From Pseudomonadota bacterium (GTDB taxonomy: Bacteria > Pseudomonadota > Alphaproteobacteria > Rhizobiales > Beijerinckiaceae), in the NCBI GenBank assembly GCA_023423995.1, contig JAFAEL010000202.1:1-13637 (forward strand): a DNA stretch of 13,637 nucleotides, written 5' to 3'. Below are positions 7,774 to 13,637 of the stretch, piece by piece (position 1 is the first letter of the stretch; the number at the start of each line of letters is the position of its first letter). The notes below the pieces were generated by a model. That model was not told where the DNA came from and made no database searches. It saw only the letters and a program-made list of their open reading frames with translations. Both the position numbers and the translations under genes were made by a program.

Positions 7774-7796
7774 GCCCGTGCGCCCTGAATCGTGTT

Positions 7797-7811
7797 GTTC
7801 CTATTTTGTTC
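7797..7811 (-). promoter_or_regulatory. LexA (SOS) box over the 76-residue gene promoter
   Basis: GTTCCTATTTTGTTC is an exact GTTC-N7-GTTC match, the LexA operator known in Alphaproteobacteria. It overlaps the predicted -10 element of the minus-strand promoter and ends 24 bp before the 76-residue gene, the position expected for repression. With flanks it reads TTGTTCCTATTTTGTTCT and matches the box at 9695-9712 at 17 of 18 bases. Confidence 0.8.
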
Positions 7812-7830
7812 TCGACACGCGGAGAGTCAA
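7803..7830 (-). promoter_or_regulatory. Predicted promoter of the 76-residue gene
   Basis: On the minus strand TTGACT (7830-7825, 5/6 to consensus), a 16-bp spacer and CAAAAT (7808-7803, 4/6) form a sigma-70-like promoter. Transcription should start near 7796, giving a leader of about 23 bases that includes the AGGG ribosome binding site. Confidence 0.55.
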
Positions 7831-7841
7831 CGCGGAATGCG

Positions 7842-7869
7842 AAAACGCCCGGCCATCGCTGACCGGGCG
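7842..7869 (-). terminator. Intrinsic terminator-like hairpin on the minus strand
   Basis: CGCCCGG (7846-7852) and CCGGGCG (7863-7869) form a perfect 7-bp GC stem with a 10-base loop. Read on the minus strand the stem is followed directly by TTTTC, as in an intrinsic terminator. No minus-strand gene precedes it, and the next gene downstream is the 76-residue one, which has its own promoter. Confidence 0.45.
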
Positions 7870-8136
7870 CCTCGCTGTCGAACGGTTGGACCAGGCCGCC
7901 CGAGCAATCGCGCGATATGGCGACTCGAACTGAGGCGGGATTGCGTCCGCGGCCGAGAAATGATGCTGACAGCCGTCTTTGGGGACGCTTCGACGCGGTC
8001 ACGACGCCTCCGCGATGCGGCATCCGGATCCCCTCGACGCCCTAGCTGCAGTGCAACATCGAAGCGTAGCCGTTCGGAACCGGACAGAGCTCGGGTCATT
8101 CCCCTTCCGGCTGCGGGGCCGATAGCGGGAGATCGC

Positions 8137-9270
8137 ATGCCGGATTTGAATGCGGCGTTCCGGGACATCGTGGACCGGCTCAACTGGCTGCCCGACTGGG
8201 TCGTCACCTTGCTTGTGCTCGGCGGAGCGACGGCCCTCGTCCTCGCCCTTCACGGTGTGCTGACCCGCCAGCTCCAGCGCATCGTCAGCGCTCGCGGGCT
8301 GTTCTGGCGCTCGCTCGTACAGCGCACCTTCGGCCCCGGCCGGCTGGCGCTCGTGATTGCGGCCGTCAGCGCTGCGACGCCGATCGCGCCGATCCCATGG
8401 GAATGGCAGTCCGGCCTGCGCCACATCCTGCTCGTCGCGACGGTCGCTCTCGTCGGCTGGATCGCCGTCACGGCCATTCATATCGCGACGACGATCTACC
8501 TGCGGCGCTTCAAGCTCGATTCGGAGGACAACCTCCTGGCGCGGAAGCACGTCACGCAGATGCGGATTCTCCAGCGCGCGGCCGTGACCCTGGTGGCGCT
8601 GATCACCACGGCAATCGCGCTCATGACCTTCGAGCCCGTCCGGCAATACGGCGTCAGCCTCCTGGCCTCCGCGGGCGCGGCCGGCCTGATCCTCGGCCTC
8701 GCCATGCAGCCGGTCCTCGGCAACCTCGTCGCCGGCATCCAGATCGCGATCACGCAGCCGATCAGGCTCGAGGATGCGATCATCGTGGAGGGCGAGTGGG
8801 GCTGGGTCGAGGAGATTACCTCTACCTACGTGGTCGTGCGGCTCTGGGACTGGCGCCGCCTCGTCCTGCCGCTCACCTATTTCATCCAGAAGCCCTTCCA
8901 GAACTGGACGCGCGAGGGCGCCTCCCTGATCGGAAGCGTCTTCCTTTACCTCGACCACACCGCGCCGATCGACGCGATGCGGCGCAAGCTCAAAGAAGTC
9001 GCCGCCGCCTCGCCGCTCTGGGACAAGCAGGTCGTCAACCTGCAGTTGACCGATGCGAAGGAGGCCGTGATCGAGGTGCGCATCCTGGTGAGCGCCCGCA
9101 ACGCGCCCCAGGCCTTCGATCTGCGCTGCGAGGTCCGCGAGAAGATGATCGGATGGCTACGGGAGAACCATCCCGAAGCCCTGCCCCGGCGCCGGGCCGA
9201 GCTCGTCCGCGACACGCTCTCGCTCCACCGGCAGGACGCGATGCCGGCGATCGAGGCCGCCGCAGCCTGA
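8137..9270 (+). CDS. Small-conductance mechanosensitive channel (MscS family)
   Basis: A 377-residue inner-membrane protein of the MscS family, which opens under membrane tension to release solutes on hypo-osmotic shock. Hydrophobic segments lie at about 21-42, 68-85, 96-121, 146-164 and 171-206. The last is the pore-lining helix, rich in Gly/Ala (SLLASAGAAGLILGLAMQPVLGNLVAGIQI). The beta domain follows (PIRLEDAIIVEGEWGWVEEITSTYVVVRLWDWRRLVLPLTYF, about 208-249), then the alpha/beta cytoplasmic domain. The extended N-terminus resembles YbdG-like members more than E. coli MscS. The ATG at 8137 has GGGAG (8127-8131) 5 bases upstream; upstream in-frame sequence is open but arginine/serine-rich and not channel-like. 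It stands alone and converges on the lipoprotein gene 10 bp away. Confidence 0.93.
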   Translation: MPDLNAAFRDIVDRLNWLPDWVVTLLVLGGATALVLALHGVLTRQLQRIVSARGLFWRSLVQRTFGPGRLALVIAAVSAATPIAPIPWEWQSGLRHILLVATVALVGWIAVTAIHIATTIYLRRFKLDSEDNLLARKHVTQMRILQRAAVTLVALITTAIALMTFEPVRQYGVSLLASAGAAGLILGLAMQPVLGNLVAGIQIAITQPIRLEDAIIVEGEWGWVEEITSTYVVVRLWDWRRLVLPLTYFIQKPFQNWTREGASLIGSVFLYLDHTAPIDAMRRKLKEVAAASPLWDKQVVNLQLTDAKEAVIEVRILVSARNAPQAFDLRCEVREKMIGWLRENHPEALPRRRAELVRDTLSLHRQDAMPAIEAAAA

Positions 9271-9280
9271 CGGGCGGCTC

Positions 9281-9607
9281 TCAGGTGCAATCGTTGCGCT
9301 GCGCCTGAATGCGCGTGATCCGCCCGCGCCGGTCTTCCTGCCAGTCGATGCGGGTCTCGCTGAAGCAGGGCAGGTTCTCAGGGTTGAACAGCGCGCTGTT
9401 CAACCGCGTCACGGGATCCGAATAGACCGTGAAGCCCTCCCGGATCAGTTCGTCCCGCAGCCACTTCGCTGACGAGCCCGGCGGATGGTTGCGGGCGATG
9501 CGCGCCTTGAAGCCCTGGTCGCCGGGGACCCCGGCGGCGATGGGCGGGAACTCGGGCGCGCAGCCGGCGAGCGCGGCGGCAAGGCTGAGGAAGGAAAGAA
9601 GGCGCAC
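9281..9607 (-). CDS. Small putative lipoprotein
   Basis: A 108-residue protein with a type II signal peptide: MRLLSFLSLAAALAGC, lipobox LAGC at 13-16 with Cys16 as the lipidation site, so it should be anchored to the inner or outer membrane. The mature part has two further cysteines (81 and 107), possibly a disulfide in the periplasm, and the segments SAKWLRDELIREGFTVYSDP and ETRIDWQEDRRGRITRIQAQRNDC, suggesting a small alpha/beta domain. I do not recognise a family. The start is GTG (9607-9605) with GGAG (9617-9614) 6 bases upstream. It is divergent from dnaG across 195 bp that holds a LexA box and convergent with mscS. Confidence 0.84.
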   Translation of the reverse strand: MRLLSFLSLAAALAGCAPEFPPIAAGVPGDQGFKARIARNHPPGSSAKWLRDELIREGFTVYSDPVTRLNSALFNPENLPCFSETRIDWQEDRRGRITRIQAQRNDCT

Positions 9608-9696
9608 GACAAACTCCGGACCGCGGCAACTCTAGCGCTCCCGCGCCGCCGGCGGGAGGTCCCGGTCCCTGAACGACCTGGGGAACGCCGGCGATT

Positions 9697-9711
9697 GTTC
9701 CTTTTTTGTTC
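9697..9711 (+). promoter_or_regulatory. LexA (SOS) box between the lipoprotein gene and dnaG
   Basis: GTTCCTTTTTTGTTC is an exact GTTC-N7-GTTC alphaproteobacterial LexA operator. It lies about midway between the two divergent start codons (dnaG 92 bp to the right, lipoprotein 90 bp to the left). On the plus strand TTGTTC (9695-9700) with a 17-bp spacer to TAAGCT (9718-9723) is a weak promoter that the box would cover, favouring dnaG as the target, but this is not decisive. Confidence 0.72.
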
Positions 9712-9802
9712 TGTTGATAAGCTGTTGGCATTCCCGGCCCGGCATCGCTCCGTGGCAAAGACGGGCGCTGGGCGTGGTAGATTGGCGGCAGGCAGAACAT
9801 CC

Positions 9803-11788
9803 GTGCGCTACCCCCCTCACATCCTCGACGAGATCCGCGCCCGGTTGCCGGTCTCGAGCGTCGTCGCCCGCAAGGTACGGCTGAAGAAGGCCGGCCGCGA
9901 ATGGAAGGGCCTGTCGCCCTTCAATGCGGAGAAGACCCCCTCCTTCTACGCCAACGACCAGAAGGGTTTTTACCACGACTTCTCGTCGGGGAAGCACGGG
10001 GACATCTTCACCTTCCTGATGGAGACGGAAGGCCTCTCCTTCCCGGAGGCCGTGGAGCGGCTGGCCTCGGAAGCCGGCGTCGACCTGCCGAAGGCCAGCC
10101 CGGAGCTGGAGCGCGTCGTCGAGCGCCGGCGCGACCTCTACGACGTGCTCGAAGCAGCCTGCCGCTTCTTCGAGAGGCAGCTCGCCCAGCCGGCGGGCCA
10201 GAAGGCGCTTGCCTATCTGGACGGGCGCGGCATCGGGGCCGAGACGCGCCGGGAGTTCCGCATGGGCTTTGCCCCGGATGCCCGGACGGCGCTGTTCGAC
10301 CACCTCCGGAGCGAGGGCATCGACCGCGACCTGATCCTGCGGGCAGGCCTCGCGATCGAACCCGAGGACGGTCGCTCGCTGTACGACCGGTTCCGGGGGC
10401 GGGTCATCATCCCGATCCAGGACATGCGCGGACGCGTCGTGGCCTTCGGCGGTCGCGCGCTCGCGCCGGACCAGCAGCCCAAATACCTGAACAGCCCGGA
10501 GACCGAACTCTTCCGCAAGGGCGAGCTCGTGTTCAACGCCCACCGCGCCCGCGAGCCGGCGCACAAGGCGAACTCCGCCATCGTGGTCGAAGGGTATCTC
10601 GACGCCATCTCCGTCTTCCAGGCCGGCATCCGGAACGTCGTCGCTACGCTCGGCACCGCCTTCACGGAGGAGCAGATCGCGCTCCTGTGGCGCCTCGCGC
10701 CCGAGCCCGTGATCTGCTTCGACGGCGACAAGGCCGGCCGCAACGCCGCCTTCCGGGCGGTCGATCGCATCGTCCCGTCGCTGAAGACGGGCTTCACCTT
10801 CCGGTTCGCCTTCCTGCCCCCCGGCCAGGACCCGGACGACGCCGTCCGGCAATCGGGCCCCGATGCATTCCGGGCGATCGTCGAGGAAGCGAAGTCGTTC
10901 TGGGACGTGATCTGGCTGCGCGAAACGGAGACAGCCCGGCTCGACAGCGAGAACGGCCAGGCCGTGTTCGAGACCCGGATCCGCGAGGTGGTGGGCCAGA
11001 TCGCCGATCCCACCCTCCGGCGCCGCTACGAACTGACGGCAAAGCTCCAGGTCACGGACTTCCTCTGGCAGCTCGGCAAGCGGAACGCCCGCGCGCGGCT
11101 TCGCGACACAGTCGCCATGCCGTCATTGCCCAAGCTCTTCTCGGCCGAGCCGACCCGGCTCATCGGCCTGGAGCGCGTGTTCCTGGGCATGTGCGTCCAC
11201 TACCCGGACCTCGTCGAGCAGAACCGGGACCGTGTCGCCTCGATGAATTTCAGGGGCGAGCATGAGGGAACGCTGTTCCGGGACTTCGTGGCCGACCTGC
11301 TGCGGGTCATCGACGAGGACGACACGCGCTCCTTCCGCGACTTCTACAACCTGCTCTCGGATGGCTTCTTCCCCGCGCTGAATTTCCTGCACGGACGGGA
11401 AGACCGGCAGGCCTCCCGGCCCTGGGGGCACAATCTGTTTGCCCGCTTCCCGGTCCTCCAGCGCAGCGTCCCGGAGCGCTTCATCGAGGAAAGCTTCTCC
11501 AACTTCATGGAGCTCCTCTGGCTTCGCGATCTCGAGGACGAGCTGAAGGACGGGGTCGAGTCGATGCCGCCCGATGCGGATGACGGCTATTCGCTGTGGC
11601 TCGTCCATCTGCAGCAGGACATCCTGGAGAATCGCGAACGCATCCTGCGCAAGGAGCTCGAACTGGCCGAGGAGGCGACCTTCTATCGCTCGGCCGGCGG
11701 TGGAAATCTCGTCGCGGCCGACCCGCGCGGAATGATGCTGCGCCAGCTCGCCGTGGACCTGATCGCGCCACCGGAACAGGCAGCCTGA
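9803..11788 (+). CDS. dnaG: DNA primase DnaG
   Basis: The 661-residue primase that lays RNA primers at replication forks with DnaB. The N-terminal CHC2-like domain (about 1-100) keeps the fold landmarks PFNAEKTPSF and GFYHDFSSGKHGD, but the four zinc ligands are replaced (S38, N41, D59, S62). The catalytic core follows: RFRGRVIIPI (197-206), the basic motif KYLNSPETELFRKG (227-240), and the Toprim residues VVEGYLDAIS (261-270, Glu263) and FDGDKAGR (306-313, Asp307/Asp309). The C-terminal helicase-binding region spans about 450-655. The chosen GTG at 9803 gives the family start VRYPPHILDEIRARLP; the frame is open to 9485, but that part is not primase-like. An in-frame TTG at 9782 is the alternative. 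Upstream lies a LexA box; rpoD follows 376 bp later. Confidence 0.97.
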   Translation: MRYPPHILDEIRARLPVSSVVARKVRLKKAGREWKGLSPFNAEKTPSFYANDQKGFYHDFSSGKHGDIFTFLMETEGLSFPEAVERLASEAGVDLPKASPELERVVERRRDLYDVLEAACRFFERQLAQPAGQKALAYLDGRGIGAETRREFRMGFAPDARTALFDHLRSEGIDRDLILRAGLAIEPEDGRSLYDRFRGRVIIPIQDMRGRVVAFGGRALAPDQQPKYLNSPETELFRKGELVFNAHRAREPAHKANSAIVVEGYLDAISVFQAGIRNVVATLGTAFTEEQIALLWRLAPEPVICFDGDKAGRNAAFRAVDRIVPSLKTGFTFRFAFLPPGQDPDDAVRQSGPDAFRAIVEEAKSFWDVIWLRETETARLDSENGQAVFETRIREVVGQIADPTLRRRYELTAKLQVTDFLWQLGKRNARARLRDTVAMPSLPKLFSAEPTRLIGLERVFLGMCVHYPDLVEQNRDRVASMNFRGEHEGTLFRDFVADLLRVIDEDDTRSFRDFYNLLSDGFFPALNFLHGREDRQASRPWGHNLFARFPVLQRSVPERFIEESFSNFMELLWLRDLEDELKDGVESMPPDADDGYSLWLVHLQQDILENRERILRKELELAEEATFYRSAGGGNLVAADPRGMMLRQLAVDLIAPPEQAA

Positions 11789-11832
11789 TCCCGTCGCGAG
11801 CCTCCTACCGCCTTGATGCGGCAGGGCTTCAC

Positions 11833-11860
11833 CTTGCATTGGCGGGTTCCGGCGCTAAAT
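11833..11860 (+). promoter_or_regulatory. Predicted rpoD promoter, distal
   Basis: CTTGCA (11833-11838), 16 bases, CTAAAT (11855-11860) closely match the alphaproteobacterial housekeeping pattern CTTGAC-N17-CTATAT. It lies 45 bp past the dnaG stop and would give a leader of about 300 bases. Confidence 0.5.
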
Positions 11861-12038
11861 AGCACTTGGCAGGAGCTGCGCTAGGCAGGCCCGGAAGCGG
11901 ACGGCTGCCGGTTGAGCAGCTTCCGCCGCCGGACATGCCCTACCCTGGCGCGGCAGTGCCGAATCGGCCTATCGCGCAGGAGATGCGTTTGGCTGGGAAA
12001 AGAGATCTTGGTTAACGGTCGGTCAGGCAGATCGGCCG

Positions 12039-12044
12039 TATAAT
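12039..12044 (+). promoter_or_regulatory. Candidate proximal rpoD -10 element
   Basis: A perfect TATAAT lies 120 bp before the rpoD ATG. No good -35 is found 16-18 bases upstream (the region reads CGGTCG-like), so any promoter here would need an activator or another sigma factor, or the match is chance. Confidence 0.3.
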
Positions 12045-12164
12045 CATCGAACGAGCTGCGGGGTGGCAGGCGGCAACGCCTTGCTGCCTTTCGTGCGTAT
12101 CCGAAGTTCGAGCTTGGCCATGCGTGCGACTGGCCCGAGAGCTCGGCTTAAGGCAAGGCTGATC

Positions 12165-13637
12165 ATGGCGACGAAGACCACCGAAAGGCAAGAGGCCGAG
12201 GCGGCTCCCGAGCAGCAGACCGACGGGCCGCTGCTCGACCTGAGCGATGCCGGTGTCCGCCGGATGATCAAGAACGCCAAGCGGCGCGGCTATGTCACCT
12301 ACGACGAGCTGAACGAGGTTCTGCCTCCGGACCAGAACACCTCCGACAAGATCGAGGACATCTACGCGATGCTCAACGACATGGGCATCAACGTCGTGGA
12401 GCCCGAGGAGGCCGACGACGGCCAGAAGGAGGGCGAAGGCGGCGAGGAGGAGGAGGCCGAGGGGACCGAGGTCGCCGAGATCACCCCGGCGCGCGCCGTC
12501 GCGCTGCGGCCGGACGCGCCCGCCAAGGAGCCGACCGACAGGACGGACGATCCCGTCCGCATGTACCTGCGCGAGATGGGCTCGGTGGAGCTCCTGTCCC
12601 GCGAGGGCGAGATCGCGATCGCCAAGCGCATCGAGGCCGGCCGCGAGGCCATGATCGCGGGGCTCTGCGAAAGCCCCCTCACCTTCCAGGCCATCATCAT
12701 CTGGCGCGACGAGCTCGTCGAAGGAAAGGTGCTGCTGCGCGACATCATCGACCTTGAGGCGACCTATGCCGGCCCTGACGGCAAGGGCGGCCCGAAGGAA
12801 GGCGAAGAGGCCGAGGGCGACGAAGACGTCGAGGCTGAAGGTCCGCGTCCGCCGGAAGGCGACATGGACGACGACGACATGGAAAACAACGTGTCGCTCT
12901 CGGCCATGGAAGCCGAGATCAAGCCCCGCGTGCTCGAGATCTTCGACAACATCGCCGAGAACTACAAGAAGCTGCGCCGCCTCCAGGTGGAGCATGTCGA
13001 GCAGCGGCTGCAGAACAAGCAGCTGACGCCGGCGCAGGAGCGCAAGTACAAGCAGCTGAAGAACGACGTCATCAAGGACGTGAAGTCGCTCTCGCTGAAC
13101 GGCGCCCGGATCGAGGCTCTCGTCGAGCAGCTCTACGACATCAACAAGCGGCTGATCAGCCACGAGGGCAAGCTGATGCGGCTTGCCGAGTCGCATGGCG
13201 TGGCGCGCGACCAGTTCCTGCAGCACTACCAGGGCTATGAGCTCGACCCGAAATGGGTCCTGCGCGTGTCGAAGCTCGGCGGCCGGGGCTGGCGGGAGTT
13301 CGTCGCCAACGGCAAGAACCAGATCCACGACCTGCGCGAGAACATCCACACGCTCGCGTCCGAGACCGGCCTCGAGATCCAGGAGTTCCGGAAGATCGTC
13401 TCCATGGTCCAAAAGGGCGAGCGCGAAGCCCGCCAGGCCAAGAAGGAGATGATCGAGGCGAACCTGCGCCTCGTGATCTCGATCGCCAAGAAGTACACGA
13501 ACCGCGGCCTACAGTTCCTGGACCTGATCCAGGAGGGCAATATCGGCCTGATGAAGGCCGTCGATAAGTTCGAGTATCGGCGCGGCTACAAGTTCTCGAC
13601 CTATGCGACCTGGTGGATCCGGCAGGCGATCACCCGC
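12165..13637 (+). CDS. rpoD: RNA polymerase primary sigma factor RpoD (sigma-70), 3' truncated by window edge
   Basis: The first 491 codons of the housekeeping sigma factor, which directs RNA polymerase to most promoters. Region 1.1 (about 20-80) is followed by an acidic stretch (79-102), then region 1.2 with [23 protein letters not shown] (from 128) and the large non-conserved region (about 161-390) that holds a second acidic insert (210-240). Region 2 follows, with [60 protein letters not shown] (450-489), which carries core-binding and -10-melting residues. Regions 3 and 4 lie beyond the window. The ATG at 12165 has AAGG (12155-12158) 6 bases upstream and opens with [10 protein letters not shown], usual for alphaproteobacteria. 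It follows dnaG as in the macromolecular-synthesis operon. Confidence 0.98.
   Translation, partial: MATKTTERQEAEAAPEQQTDGPLLDLSDAGVRRMIKNAKRRGYVTYDELNEVLPPDQNTSDKIEDIYAMLNDMGINVVEPEEADDGQKEGEGGEEEEAEGTEVAEITPARAVALRPDAPAKEPTDRTDDPVRMYLREMGSVELLSREGEIAIAKRIEAGREAMIAGLCESPLTFQAIIIWRDELVEGKVLLRDIIDLEATYAGPDGKGGPKEGEEAEGDEDVEAEGPRPPEGDMDDDDMENNVSLSAMEAEIKPRVLEIFDNIAENYKKLRRLQVEHVEQRLQNKQLTPAQERKYKQLKNDVIKDVKSLSLNGARIEALVEQLYDINKRLISHEGKLMRLAESHGVARDQFLQHYQGYELDPKWVLRVSKLGGRGWREFVANGKNQIHDLRENIHTLASETGLEIQEFRKIVSMVQKGEREARQAKKEMIEANLRLVISIAKKYTNRGLQFLDLIQEGNIGLMKAVDKFEYRRGYKFSTYATWWIRQAITR

Larger units (their letters stand above)
7774..8136. other. 363-bp intergenic region before mscS
   Basis: This stretch holds the LexA box and promoter of the 76-residue gene at its left end, then a minus-strand terminator-like hairpin (7842-7869) and a 10-bp palindrome ATCGCGCGAT (7907-7916). 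Frames run open through it on both strands, but their translations are arginine/serine-rich, lack family features, and appear to be high-GC artefacts. I see no convincing gene and no clear mscS promoter. Confidence 0.5.
11789..12164 (+). promoter_or_regulatory. dnaG-rpoD intergenic region and rpoD leader
   Basis: These 376 bp hold no gene I can support. They contain two promoter candidates for rpoD (listed separately) and a hairpin, CGGAAGC (11892-11898) with GCTTCCG (11919-11925), that competes with a smaller GCTGC/GCAGC stem inside it. Neither has a T-run, so there is no clear terminator after dnaG and read-through into rpoD is possible. Confidence 0.45.

Noticed and set aside
7787..7791. 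GANTC (CcrM) sites near the SOS promoter and in the rpoD leader (11961-11965)
   Set aside because: A 5-bp degenerate motif is expected by chance at this frequency, so it does not support cell-cycle control.
7891..7950. TTCGAGT-like T-loop on the minus strand suggesting a tRNA
   Set aside because: The flanking bases do not form a T-stem and no acceptor or anticodon arm could be found.
7532..8023. 163-codon minus-strand frame across the LexA box region
   Set aside because: It would run through the predicted promoter and terminator and overlaps the better-supported 76-residue gene in another frame.
7792..8136. Upstream extension of the MscS frame by 115 codons
   Set aside because: The extension is Arg/Ser-rich, unlike MscS, and the ATG at 8137 has a good ribosome binding site.
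9671..9686. GAAC...GAAC pair just upstream of the second LexA box
   Set aside because: The gap is 8 bases, not the 7 required for the alphaproteobacterial LexA operator.

Overview
The window is a high-GC, chromosomal, housekeeping-type stretch of an alphaproteobacterium, most likely of the order Hyphomicrobiales (Rhizobiales). The evidence is the aerobic cobaltochelatase pair cobS/cobT next to a J-domain gene and bolA, an alphaproteobacterial dnaG-rpoD pair, an acidic-rich RpoD with a large non-conserved region, a DnaG without zinc ligands, and GTTC-N7-GTTC LexA boxes. A Methylobacterium/Microvirga-like genus is my guess only. I saw no transposase, phage gene, CRISPR array, tRNA or rRNA.

Layout. 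A small DUF1330 gene (+) opens the window behind a palindromic operator-like site. It converges on a minus-strand cluster that reads, in transcription order, J-domain protein (5714-5103), cobS (4952-3966), DUF29 protein (3910-3425), cobT (3425-1524) and an exported phytase-like esterase (1527-493). The last three genes overlap at their stop/start codons. bolA (+) diverges from the J-domain gene across 68 bp. An MFS transporter (-, 7258-6077) follows, then a 27-residue membrane peptide gene with a strong ribosome binding site (7427-7510), and a 76-residue unknown gene (-, 7773-7543) whose promoter is overlapped by an exact LexA box. A small-conductance MscS channel (+, 8137-9270) and a lipoprotein (-, 9607-9281) come next. 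dnaG (+, 9803-11788), with a second LexA box upstream, and the first 491 codons of rpoD (+, 12165 to the end) close the window.

How the genes work together. CobS and CobT are the AAA+ and VWA-domain partners of the CobN cobaltochelatase, which inserts cobalt into hydrogenobyrinic acid a,c-diamide. cobN is not in the window, and the J-domain protein next to them could help assembly. dnaG and rpoD form the alphaproteobacterial version of the macromolecular-synthesis unit linking replication priming to the housekeeping sigma factor.

The most notable points are two nearly identical LexA boxes 1.9 kb apart (one on the promoter of an unknown small gene, one before dnaG), loss of all four zinc ligands in DnaG, a probable membrane microprotein, and a DUF29 gene inserted between cobS and cobT. 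I found no clear new multigene system.
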